DNA of 18,594 nt from Bdellovibrionales bacterium. Its GTDB lineage: Bacteria > Myxococcota > XYA12-FULL-58-9 > SYDY01. The translations under genes were made by a program, and so were the position numbers. Numbering within the stretch: the stretch's first letter is position 1; the number at the start of each line of letters is the position of its first letter. Below, piece by piece: positions 7,784 through 15,599 of this stretch. The stretch is taken from contig SYDY01000079.1 of assembly GCA_005801425.1 (NCBI GenBank), positions 1 through 18,594 of the forward strand, read 5' to 3'. The notes beneath the pieces were generated by a model. That model was not told the DNA's origin. It saw only the letters and a program-made list of their open reading frames with translations, and did no database searches.

Positions 7784-9586
7784 TCACACCAAAGCCGCTT
7801 TAAAGCTTGGCACAGGTGCACGGTATTCTTTAAGAAGCGCTGTGATATTTTCTAACGTTCCACGTTTGCGGCAATAGAGTTCACATGCATCGCCAAGCTG
7901 CAACGCGGGTTTGCCATGGCCTGCCAGAAGCTCGCCCATACGAATGGCAATATCGTGACTATGCGCTGCCGCATATTTAGCATAATCCGTACGCTGATTT
8001 TGCGACACATGGGCATTGATGGCCAAAGCCTTCCCCGCAACATCAGCCGCCGTTCCAGAAACGATGGTATTGGCCTCATGGTCTCCCAAACGGCCCCATG
8101 GGGTTTCTGCAATCATGAGTGTGAAATCAAGTGATGGATCTTCACGCAGCATCGCTTCCATGGCCATCAAAGCAACCTCTGCCGATTGTCTGTGCGTTGC
8201 ATGCAAATCGTTTGGTGGAGGGATCACTACAATATTGGCCTCACTTTTCTGCAAAGCTTCGCGCATACGTTGCACATCGACCTCATTGATATGTTTCGTA
8301 TCATAAAGCGGCAACGCCAAACATTCGGCCTGCACCCCCAGAGAGGCGCCTTCAAGCAACGCTTCATCACTGCGTATTTTAGCGCGTTCGGCATCGTTTT
8401 GGGTGCCTGGAATTTCAGCACGTGCGCCCGTCGTGGCCACCAAGATCTGTGGTTTTCCGCCATGTCTTTTCACATGCTGCATCAAGACAGACGCACTGAT
8501 GGCGCTATCGTCGGGATGGGGAGAGATCACAGCAATATTTTGTTTCCGCATAGGATTGTTCTTATCGACAACGCAAAATCCATTGACAGGCAATGCAGAT
8601 GCACGCTGTTGCCCAGGGACACGCACCGACGTGATATGCTGCAACGTGTCTTCACAAACCATCGCGGTGACGGAGGGATGTTCACGCAGCCATGTCACGG
8701 GCCATGTGGAGTCCACGGGCCCAGACAGCAGCGCATGCACAGCTGCCGATTTACTCGGGCCATTGGCCAAAAACAAAATTTGTTTGGCACACAGAATCGT
8801 CTCAATACCAACCGACAGTGCCTTCGTTGGAACACGTTTCGGATCATTCCCATAAAAATGTTTGTTTACATCGATGGTACTTTGTTCAAGCGAAACAATG
8901 CGCGTCACACTGTCCCGTGCCGATCCTTTTTCATTAAATGCCACATGCCCTTCGACCCCGACGCCAACAATCCAAAGATCCGGAGGATGCGAACGAACAA
9001 ACGATTCATAGCGATGTGCTTCTGCCACCAAATCAGACGCCATACCGTCGGGGATATGCGTATTTTTTGGATCAATACCCAGCGGCCCAAAAAGATTGTC
9101 TCGCATCTCATGGGCATAATCGGCATTGCCAACATAGGTATCGAGATTGATCCAAAGAACCTTCTCTCGCACCTCGGATAACAGGGATTTGAAATCACCC
9201 GATGTTAACTGTCGCACAATTTCGGCATACGTCGCACGGGGCGTCGATCCAGTGGCACAACCGATCACCGGATTGCGACCAGCCGCCAGCGCCTCTTCGA
9301 TCGTTTTCAACACCAACAGCGCTGCTTTTTTCGCCATCGCCGCAGGGTCCGCGCAACGTACAAGCTTCGGTACATGCGTAGGGTTCACAGGAAATGCCGG
9401 GGGCTGCACTGCAATCTTCGACGATGCTGGGGCATGCATCGGCAGCGTCAACTCCCATCGCCTTTTCTGCGCCGGCGTTACATCGATGGCCAATGGCCCT
9501 ATGGCCACCCGTTTATGTTGAATAAAATGATGACTCGGCGGAAAAACCGTAAATTCCGATGTTTTTGCTTTTTCGACAGACCCCAT
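7784..9586 (-). CDS. two-domain glucosamine-6-phosphate deaminase-like (NagB) / PIG-L (LmbE) deacetylase-like protein
   Basis: Six hundred residues in two domains. Residues ~85-335 are NagB-like: ATGSTP at 111-116, NLDTYVG with D149 (E. coli NagB D72), and GVGVEGHVAFNE with H214 and E219 (E. coli H143 and E148). The position matching E. coli D141 is E212, a conservative change, and the DEYVG glutamate is Thr150. Residues ~348-585 are PIG-L/LmbE-like: SPHPDD at 355-360 (H357, D359, D360) and NDLHATH with H465, the usual zinc-site pattern for N-acetyl-glucosaminyl deacetylases. This architecture is known, for example from Bacteroidetes proteins annotated as NagB-like; usual members are slightly longer. 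Together the domains suggest N-deacetylation plus deamination/isomerisation of an amino-sugar (phosphate), in the cytoplasm. The start has AGGAG 8 bases upstream. The first 80 residues are not recognised. It is flanked on both sides by paralogs A and B. Confidence 0.88.
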   Translation of the reverse strand: MGSVEKAKTSEFTVFPPSHHFIQHKRVAIGPLAIDVTPAQKRRWELTLPMHAPASSKIAVQPPAFPVNPTHVPKLVRCADPAAMAKKAALLVLKTIEEALAAGRNPVIGCATGSTPRATYAEIVRQLTSGDFKSLLSEVREKVLWINLDTYVGNADYAHEMRDNLFGPLGIDPKNTHIPDGMASDLVAEAHRYESFVRSHPPDLWIVGVGVEGHVAFNEKGSARDSVTRIVSLEQSTIDVNKHFYGNDPKRVPTKALSVGIETILCAKQILFLANGPSKSAAVHALLSGPVDSTWPVTWLREHPSVTAMVCEDTLQHITSVRVPGQQRASALPVNGFCVVDKNNPMRKQNIAVISPHPDDSAISASVLMQHVKRHGGKPQILVATTGARAEIPGTQNDAERAKIRSDEALLEGASLGVQAECLALPLYDTKHINEVDVQRMREALQKSEANIVVIPPPNDLHATHRQSAEVALMAMEAMLREDPSLDFTLMIAETPWGRLGDHEANTIVSGTAADVAGKALAINAHVSQNQRTDYAKYAAAHSHDIAIRMGELLAGHGKPALQLGDACELYCRKRGTLENITALLKEYRAPVPSFKAALV

Positions 9587-9686
9587 GATTTATTCTCCTA
9601 CGCGGCCTGCTCACCTATGCAGTCTTAATCAGAATTGTCAAAACAAGACCGTTGTGGCGGGAAATGCGTGGATGATAGCTGACTGT

Positions 9687-9720
9687 GTTACTTCGCCCGC
9701 TGACACGGGCTCGCAATGAT
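9687..9720. repeat. dispersed repeat, copy 1 (GCTTCGCCC...GGGCTCGCAATGA type)
   Basis: GTTACTTCGCCC, a short spacer, then GGGCTCGCAATGA, with an inner stem GCCCG-CTGACA-CGGGC at 9695-9710. A second, shorter-spaced copy is at 16977-17007. The complement (TCATTGCGAGCCC...GGGCGAAG) matches a repeat type I recall as common between genes in many bacterial genomes. Here it sits between the paralog B stop and the NagB/PIG-L ribosome site, where the hairpin could attenuate transcription or protect mRNA ends. Confidence 0.65.
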
Positions 9721-9730
9721 GGATCTTAGA

Positions 9731-10588
9731 TCAAACGTCCATAGCGTTTGCCGCATACCATGCAGCTTTTTCCTTCACACGCGCAATGACACCTTCGAGA
9801 GGAACGCGACGGTACAGATTGTTTTCTCCCAAGGGACACCAGTTTAATGTCGATGTTCTTCGAACGGAGCCTTCCCAATCCGATAACAAAACACCGGTAC
9901 GTCCGCTTCCATTGGGGTCTTGGCCAATACCCGTAAAAAATCCCACGTGTACTGTGTACATCGGAACCTCGGATTGCGTATCCACCGCCATCACGATATC
10001 CGCCCACTGGTGGGCATCAGACGCTATATTTTGCGCAGTAATCCATTCTCCCGGACCATCCATGCTGCCGATGATGGACGAGCAATAACGTGGATCCGTA
10101 CAATCGCCCTCATTTTCATCATCGATATCTTCGTATCCATATTTTTCATCTTCTGCGCGATAAAAAAGATGAACTTCTTGTGCAGTAAGAAGTCTCGCAG
10201 AAACCAATTCGCTTAAGACAAAAGAGACGCAATTCAAAGGTGTGGGTGCAGGCAACGGTTGCGGGAAATGATCGCCTGTATCGGCGGCGGTTTCGAGCCA
10301 CTCTCGAAAAAAATAGGGCACTTCACCATAGGTCTGACCAGGAAGACGATACGCCGAATAACCCGTCAGTGTTTGGTATCCAAGGATTGCGGGGGCTTCC
10401 AACGTCATGAATTTTTCATCGGGCATCATGCATGGTTTGCCCCATACAATCCCTTGGGCCCGTCGATGCTGAGCACTTTCAATGATCCGCATTCGGGTTT
10501 CTACTGCAATTTCAGGCACAATGATTTTTGGCGGTGCGCCAGCAGCAGAAACAAATCCAATTGTTCGAAAATCACATCGAGAAACCAT
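9731..10588 (-). CDS. protein B: paralog of protein A, NlpC/P60-like Cys...His pattern
   Basis: This 285-residue protein starts at ATG 10588 (MVSRCDF). It shares nearly all blocks with protein A: HRRAQGIVWG, PLPAPTPLNCVSFVLSELV with C120, MDGPGEWITA, WADIVM at 195-200, YTVHVGF with H214, LLSDWEG with D237, and the near-identical end NNLYRRVPLEGVIARVKEKAA. Differences cluster around residues 50-110 and in the acidic stretch (AEDEKYGYEDIDDENEGD). It has no signal peptide or membrane segment, and no ribosome site is seen. The reading frame is open upstream to a TAG, with only CTG as an extra possible start, and the DNA upstream of the ATG is also similar to that of gene A. It is the first gene of the long minus-strand run and lies 144 bases before the NagB/PIG-L gene. 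Cysteine-peptidase function is inferred from motif order only. Confidence 0.75.
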   Translation of the reverse strand: MVSRCDFRTIGFVSAAGAPPKIIVPEIAVETRMRIIESAQHRRAQGIVWGKPCMMPDEKFMTLEAPAILGYQTLTGYSAYRLPGQTYGEVPYFFREWLETAADTGDHFPQPLPAPTPLNCVSFVLSELVSARLLTAQEVHLFYRAEDEKYGYEDIDDENEGDCTDPRYCSSIIGSMDGPGEWITAQNIASDAHQWADIVMAVDTQSEVPMYTVHVGFFTGIGQDPNGSGRTGVLLSDWEGSVRRTSTLNWCPLGENNLYRRVPLEGVIARVKEKAAWYAANAMDV

Positions 10589-10696
10589 GCCGAAAGATAC
10601 AAACAGGTCAAGAGAAAATCTGGGCTAAACCACAAACGTCGGTTGATTGTTGATGAACGATGTCTGGATAAAGCAAAGCATTGATTGCAGTGATGG

Positions 10697-10733
10697 AAAA
10701 AAGGAGCGGGACTGAGAAAACTCCCAATCCCGC
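10697..10733 (-). terminator. intrinsic terminator of the 74-residue gene
   Basis: On the minus strand GCGGGA...TCCCGC forms a 6-bp stem that continues through GAG-TTTT-CTC with a small bulge. It is followed by TCC and six U residues (A-run 10697-10702 on the plus strand). It lies 46 bases past the stop of the small gene, as expected for its terminator. Confidence 0.75.
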
Positions 10734-10778
10734 CCCAAACCCAGGATGAACTATTCTTAGTAAAAACGAACCTGAGAC

Positions 10779-11003
10779 TTAATAGTCTTCAGGAGCCTCC
10801 ATACGTGGTTCTTTGGTCATTCTACCTCCTGCGCCTGCATCGCGATGTGCAGGCCCCTGCCCATGTGGCTTAGCACCAGGCGCCTGCTTGTCCTGGCGTG
10901 GATTCACATCGCCCTGCTTCCCAGGGACCTGCGTGCCACGTTCTGAATCTGCGGGGCGTTTTGTGGTATCTGGACGGTTTTGATTGCCTTGATTTGTACT
11001 CAT
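10779..11003 (-). CDS. small hydrophilic disordered protein (hydrophilin-like)
   Basis: Seventy-four residues with no Leu, Ile, Phe, Trp or Cys at all. The protein is rich in Gly (10), Pro, Gln, Asn, Arg, Lys and Asp and near charge balance, so it should be fully disordered. The small ORF is well supported as a gene: AGGAG lies 7 bases before the ATG, an intrinsic terminator follows, and a plausible promoter with a dyad lies upstream. The high-Gly, highly hydrophilic make-up is what defines hydrophilins, some of which protect cells during drying or osmotic stress. That role is only a suggestion here. There is no signal peptide and no recognised domain. It appears monocistronic and is divergent from the SNF2 helicase gene, with 120 bases between the starts. 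Confidence 0.75.
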   Translation of the reverse strand: MSTNQGNQNRPDTTKRPADSERGTQVPGKQGDVNPRQDKQAPGAKPHGQGPAHRDAGAGGRMTKEPRMEAPEDY

Positions 11004-11024
11004 AATATATCTCCTAATGAAGTC

Positions 11025-11054
11025 ATAACACCTACATATCTTCTCATATGTAAA
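11025..11054 (-). promoter_or_regulatory. possible sigma70-type promoter with operator-like dyad
   Basis: On the minus strand TTTACA (11049-11054, five of six to consensus) is followed by 18 bases and TGTTAT (11025-11030, four of six). Between and touching them lies a perfect 7-bp inverted repeat TACATAT-CTTCTC-ATATGTA (11033-11052). A dyad placed in the spacer is typical of repressor operators. The start codon of the 74-residue gene is 22 bases downstream of the -10. The assignment is by eye. Confidence 0.4.
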
Positions 11055-11123
11055 TAAAATTTGTGCAAAAAAATTCGTGTTTGATCCATATTTTTTTAGG
11101 GGGTACGTGTTAACACTAAATTC

Positions 11124-14006
11124 ATGACCTCATCCTCACTTTTCGCAAGCGTGCGTGAAGCCGCAGAAACGGCAATATGGTCCCGTGGGATCGAGCATGT
11201 TCGCGGTGAACGTGTTTCCATTGCGGAACAAAATGCAAACAATATCGATGTTCGCGTGCTGGAACCTGGACGTCCCATCGCACGTCACGTTGTTTTGTAC
11301 CCAAAAACGAATGACTGGGAATGCAATTGCATGGATGGTGATGATCCATGCCAACATGTGACTGCCGCAGCCATTTTTATCAAACAAAACCCCAATGCGA
11401 CGGTATCCACAGCGCCCACGCGCGCAAGCGTTGCTTACAAATTTATAAGTAAACAAGGTGCACTCACGCTTACGCGACATCTTGCGTGGAAAAATAACAC
11501 CGCACCGCTCCAAGGTTCTGTGGTCGGAACATCGCCCGAAGGTATGCCGCCCATTGATGCCACCGATCTTGATGTACGCATCGAAGGACTTCTCATCCAA
11601 AACCGAAACGCCGGCTCTGTTCTTGCCGGTGCACAGCTTCGCACCCTGCTCTCCTTGCTGATCCAACATCCGAGGGTTTTCCTCGACGGTGAATCGGTCC
11701 AAGTCATCGAACCCGTGGCAGGCGTACGGGTGCACCTTGCGCGCATACCTTCCGGCATGCGTCTTTACGCAGAACAAGATCCCAGCATCCGCCGTGTATT
11801 CGACGGTGCTGCCCTCACGCCCAAAGGTTTCTGCAGCATCAACACGCCACCGCCAGGCATCGATGTTGGCGCTCTAAAGCGTGGCATGGTGTTTTCAGAT
11901 AACGACATGCCCATGCTTGTGGGCGAACTTTTGCCAAAGATACAAACGTGGTGCCCTATTGAACATCACGACGTCATGCTCCCCACGCTGATGCAAGGCT
12001 TAAAACCACGCATTCATATTGACGACGAAAAGGCACAGAACGGCGTTGTGGTGCTTCCTACGATTGTCTATGGCGATCCACCCATTGCACGCATCGATGG
12101 TGAACACTTGCATCTTGTGGGAAACATCGTTCCTGTGCGCGACAAAACAGCCGAGCGTATTCTTGCAGAACGCTTGCAACGACAAACCGGTTTAAAACCA
12201 GGATATAAACAACGCCTCACAATCCAAGAAACCATTGCATTGGTGGACGGTTGGCACGATTTCGATCCATCTGAACGCCACACACTTAGCGGCGACCTCA
12301 CCCATACATTTTTTATGGCCGGCGATTTACAGCCCGGCTTTGATCAACACGGCATCAATTTTTCAACCAACAAAAACGGGCATGCCAATCCCTCAGACGT
12401 ACTTCAAGCATGGAGAAGCAACGAACCACTCGTCAAATTACTGGACGGTGGCTTTGCAAAAATCCCACAGGCCTGGCTCGATGCACATGGATCGGCCCTT
12501 TTGGACATTTTTGAAGCAAGCGACGCAAATCCAACACTCGGCGCACTTGTGAAAGCAAGCATGGCCTCGGAATTTAGCGACCGCGTTCCGGAAATACCAA
12601 CTGCCCTACGCGATCTCATGCAAGATCCGGCTGAGCTTCCCCTTCCACCCATTCCTGAAGCAACCATCCAAGCCCTGCGACACTACCAACAAGATGGCGT
12701 ACGTTGGCTGTATGCACGCGGAAATCATGGATTGGGCGCATTGCTTGCCGATGACATGGGTCTTGGGAAAACGCTGCAAGCCCTTTGTGCTGCGCAAGGC
12801 CGTACACTGGTCGTATGCCCCACCAGCGTTCTTTCTGCGTGGCTTAACGAATGCACGCGGTTTCGCCCAGATTTTCAAGGTCACATTTACCACGGTGCAA
12901 AACGTGAACTTGATGAACGCTATGACGTCATGATCACATCCTACGGACTTCTACGGCGCGATCTTGACCAAATAAGCGCCATTGCATGGGACACGATAAT
13001 TCTCGACGAGGCACAAACCATTAAAAATCCCGAGAGCCAAGTGGCCCAAGCGGCCTATCAATTGCGTGCACAAAGACGTATCGCGCTGACTGGCACGCCC
13101 ATTGAAAATCACTTGGACGATTTGTGGAGTCAATTTCAATTTTTAAATCCAGGTCTTTTAGGAGGTCGCAACGACTTTCGCACCCGAACCATTCAACCGA
13201 TGCAAGCGGGCGATCTCCGGGCACAAAACCGTTTGCGCGCACGCGTGATGCCATTGCTTTTGCGCCGTAAAAAAGTGGAAGTCGCCAAAGAATTGCCATC
13301 ACGTACCGTGGTGACGTTGCAATGCACGTTATCACAAAACGAACGACAACTTTACGATGCGGTGTACGCCGCAACCGTTCCTGGTGTTCTTGCACAACTG
13401 CAAGAAGGTCAAGGGGCGATCAACGCACTTACCGCATTGATGCGCTTGCGTCAGGCCTGTTGTCATACGGGATTACTTCCTGGACAACATGCAGAAACAT
13501 CGTCAAAAATTATCGTATTGCTTGAACAGCTTACAACACTCACCGAAGCAGGCCACAAGGCACTTGTATTCTCCCAGTGGACAGGCTTTCTCGATCTGAT
13601 CGAGTCCCATCTCGTCAACGCCAACATCAATTTTTTACGCATCGATGGGAGCACCAACAATCGCGGTGAGGTTGTGGAAGCATTTCAACGCGATGATGGC
13701 CCCCCAGTGATGTTGATTTCTCTCAAAGCAGGCGGCACAGGCCTTACGCTTACCGCGGCAGATCATGTGTTTATTTTGGATCCTTGGTGGAATCCCGCCG
13801 TGGAAGATCAAGCGGCCGACAGAGCCCATCGTATTGGACAAACCAAGCCTGTTCTCATTCAACGTCTGGTTGCAGAAAACACCGTAGAAGAGCGTATTTT
13901 GGCGCTACAAGACAAAAAACGAGCACTTGCCTCATCGTTGCTTGATGGTGAACCCGGCGGTGTTGATCTTACGCGCGATGAGATGATGCAGTTATTTCAA
14001 GATTAA
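11124..14006 (+). CDS. SWIM zinc-finger SNF2/RapA-family helicase-like ATPase
   Basis: A 960-residue cytoplasmic DNA translocase of the Swi2/Snf2 superfamily. The N-terminus has a SWIM zinc motif (C67-x-C69...C76-x-H78). Residues ~100-500 match the usual bacterial SNF2-associated region. The ATPase core is complete: motif I DDMGLGKT (543-550), motif II DEAQ (628-631), motif III TGTPIEN (656-662), motif V AGGTGLTLTAAD (869-880) and motif VI DRAHRIGQ with R900 and R903. Such proteins remodel protein-DNA complexes or assist transcription recycling and repair; the specific role is not predictable. No ribosome site lies at normal distance (the nearest AGGGGG is about 20 bases upstream), but no better start in frame is seen upstream and the SWIM domain needs this N-terminus. 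A 10-bp palindrome GTGTTAACAC (11107-11116) lies just before the start. Its stop interlocks with that of the convergent lipoprotein gene. Confidence 0.93.
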   Translation: MTSSSLFASVREAAETAIWSRGIEHVRGERVSIAEQNANNIDVRVLEPGRPIARHVVLYPKTNDWECNCMDGDDPCQHVTAAAIFIKQNPNATVSTAPTRASVAYKFISKQGALTLTRHLAWKNNTAPLQGSVVGTSPEGMPPIDATDLDVRIEGLLIQNRNAGSVLAGAQLRTLLSLLIQHPRVFLDGESVQVIEPVAGVRVHLARIPSGMRLYAEQDPSIRRVFDGAALTPKGFCSINTPPPGIDVGALKRGMVFSDNDMPMLVGELLPKIQTWCPIEHHDVMLPTLMQGLKPRIHIDDEKAQNGVVVLPTIVYGDPPIARIDGEHLHLVGNIVPVRDKTAERILAERLQRQTGLKPGYKQRLTIQETIALVDGWHDFDPSERHTLSGDLTHTFFMAGDLQPGFDQHGINFSTNKNGHANPSDVLQAWRSNEPLVKLLDGGFAKIPQAWLDAHGSALLDIFEASDANPTLGALVKASMASEFSDRVPEIPTALRDLMQDPAELPLPPIPEATIQALRHYQQDGVRWLYARGNHGLGALLADDMGLGKTLQALCAAQGRTLVVCPTSVLSAWLNECTRFRPDFQGHIYHGAKRELDERYDVMITSYGLLRRDLDQISAIAWDTIILDEAQTIKNPESQVAQAAYQLRAQRRIALTGTPIENHLDDLWSQFQFLNPGLLGGRNDFRTRTIQPMQAGDLRAQNRLRARVMPLLLRRKKVEVAKELPSRTVVTLQCTLSQNERQLYDAVYAATVPGVLAQLQEGQGAINALTALMRLRQACCHTGLLPGQHAETSSKIIVLLEQLTTLTEAGHKALVFSQWTGFLDLIESHLVNANINFLRIDGSTNNRGEVVEAFQRDDGPPVMLISLKAGGTGLTLTAADHVFILDPWWNPAVEDQAADRAHRIGQTKPVLIQRLVAENTVEERILALQDKKRALASSLLDGEPGGVDLTRDEMMQLFQD

Positions 14007-15508
14007 TCCGAATCCCATTCATACGCCCCAGTGCTCCAACCGGTTTCGAGTTCACCCCCAGATGGACTGCGTTTCACACCTCTGAGATCCGTCGCCCCAG
14101 GATACTCTGAAGACAGATTGAGACCCATGGTATCGATGCATGGCGACGATTGAGGACCTGCCAAACACGTTTGCCTCCAAGTGTTATTGTACGGGCTGTC
14201 AAATATGCCACCCACAAGATAAAAAGGAAACGTATCGGTACTTTGATCGAATTTAGAATCATTGCCATCGTACCAAGATTCTAGCAAATAAAACGATGCA
14301 TCATAGTCACCTTTTTCATGGCGATTGTGATTCAAGAGAGGGTACACACAATCATCGTTCCGCGATCTGCAGGCCACCCAAACATTTCCAAAAAGATCGT
14401 TGTTTTGGACTTTCGCATCGGACTGATCGGTCCACAACACAGATCCATTAGAAACATCGATTGTATTGTTGATGATCTTAGGTGTTGTGCTAGCACTCAT
14501 TCGAATGCCATGAAGGCTCCAATTGCCTGTAATAGCAATATGATTACCAAAAATCAGCGTATCCCCAGAATTTTCTTGCAAATAGATCCCTGTGGTTGAA
14601 TTCGTATCATTCGTCGTAGTCACATTCACATGATTACGCACTATTTCCGAACCCGAACCATAGACGTTGAGGATCGTTAATACTTCGGTCGTCTCATAAT
14701 CAATCACATTATGGGCAAACAACATCGACGCATTTTCTTCGATCACCACTTGGCCTGTAATACGCAAACCATTCACCACGGTATGCGCTGTCCGACTCTC
14801 GCCGTTCACCGTCAAACGACCATTTAGAATCGCGGTGCTGCCCGAACCAAACAATGAAACTGCTTTGCTTAGCGTAATATTTCCCGCGTAGTCGCCACTG
14901 GCGACCAAAATCCGGTACCAATGCGTATTGCTTGCATTGACGTTGGCGGCCGTTACGGCGCTGGTGATTGTTTTGAATGGTGCGGAAATACTTCCATCTT
15001 CTGTTGATACAACAGAAGCACTGTTCACATAATAAAACGTCACCTGCAATGTTGATGCATCACTCAAATTCCCAGCTTCGGTACCAAGCACTTTGGATTT
15101 GACTGTAACCGTGTCTTGTTCCGAAGGAAGTATTAAAAACGTATCGTTGTTGTATTGCGTAGAATTCTCTACAGGCTCAGTGCCATCAACCGTCACCACC
15201 ATATTGCTTCCCCCGCGCCATCCCAATAACCGGGGATCGTTCTTAAAACGATGAGGGCTGTATGCGGTGGGGGCTTGCGGACGGACAACACACACTATCC
15301 CATTCCCCGTGTAACCTTCATTGCACGCACAGGTAAAGCCATCTAACCTGTCTGTGCATGTGGCGTTTGTATCGCAATCATCGGTGTCATTTTCACATTC
15401 ATCAACAACCGCACGAGGCGTTTCCGCCACATGGTCATTGGATTTTTGACACGCACCCAAGAGCATAAAAAAGCAACAGACCACCGCCCCGTGCACACGA
15501 TTCCCCAT
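14003..15508 (-). CDS. EGF-domain / right-handed beta-helix lipoprotein
   Basis: This 501-residue surface lipoprotein has a signal peptide ending in LLGAC with C20 as lipidation site. One EGF-like module follows with six cysteines (C38, C45, C51, C60, C62, C73) and a calcium-binding-type DEC start. Residues ~83-157 resemble a chitobiase-C-terminal-like sandwich (VVTVDGTEP...). Then comes a DUF1565-like opening (DGSISAPFKTITSAV, ~171-185) and repeating Asn-rich beta-helix turns to ~380. The end (YPGATDLRGVKRSPSGG...TGWSTGAYEW) is shared with the paralog at 17134-18594. Beta-helix proteins bind or cleave polysaccharides or act as adhesins; no catalytic residues can be assigned. No ribosome site is obvious at ATG 15508, though the signal peptide fits only this start. 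The stop codon overlaps that of the SNF2 gene. Confidence 0.85.
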   Translation of the reverse strand: MGNRVHGAVVCCFFMLLGACQKSNDHVAETPRAVVDECENDTDDCDTNATCTDRLDGFTCACNEGYTGNGIVCVVRPQAPTAYSPHRFKNDPRLLGWRGGSNMVVTVDGTEPVENSTQYNNDTFLILPSEQDTVTVKSKVLGTEAGNLSDASTLQVTFYYVNSASVVSTEDGSISAPFKTITSAVTAANVNASNTHWYRILVASGDYAGNITLSKAVSLFGSGSTAILNGRLTVNGESRTAHTVVNGLRITGQVVIEENASMLFAHNVIDYETTEVLTILNVYGSGSEIVRNHVNVTTTNDTNSTTGIYLQENSGDTLIFGNHIAITGNWSLHGIRMSASTTPKIINNTIDVSNGSVLWTDQSDAKVQNNDLFGNVWVACRSRNDDCVYPLLNHNRHEKGDYDASFYLLESWYDGNDSKFDQSTDTFPFYLVGGIFDSPYNNTWRQTCLAGPQSSPCIDTMGLNLSSEYPGATDLRGVKRSPSGGELETGWSTGAYEWDSD

Positions 15509-15599
15509 AGGGTTAGGATAGCCTATGATTCATGCGCACCAATAAAGCTGCAACACTTCTTGTATTGCGAACCCAGCGCCACAGATCTAACATGAAAAG

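Noticed and set aside
8186-9181. 331-codon plus-strand open frame
   Set aside because: It lies entirely antisense to the well-supported NagB/PIG-L gene, is rich in Cys, His, Arg and Ile, and shows no domain or ribosome site.
11136-11777. 213-codon minus-strand open frame opposite the SNF2 N-terminus
   Set aside because: It is a shadow of the helicase frame, with no ribosome site and no coherent protein features.
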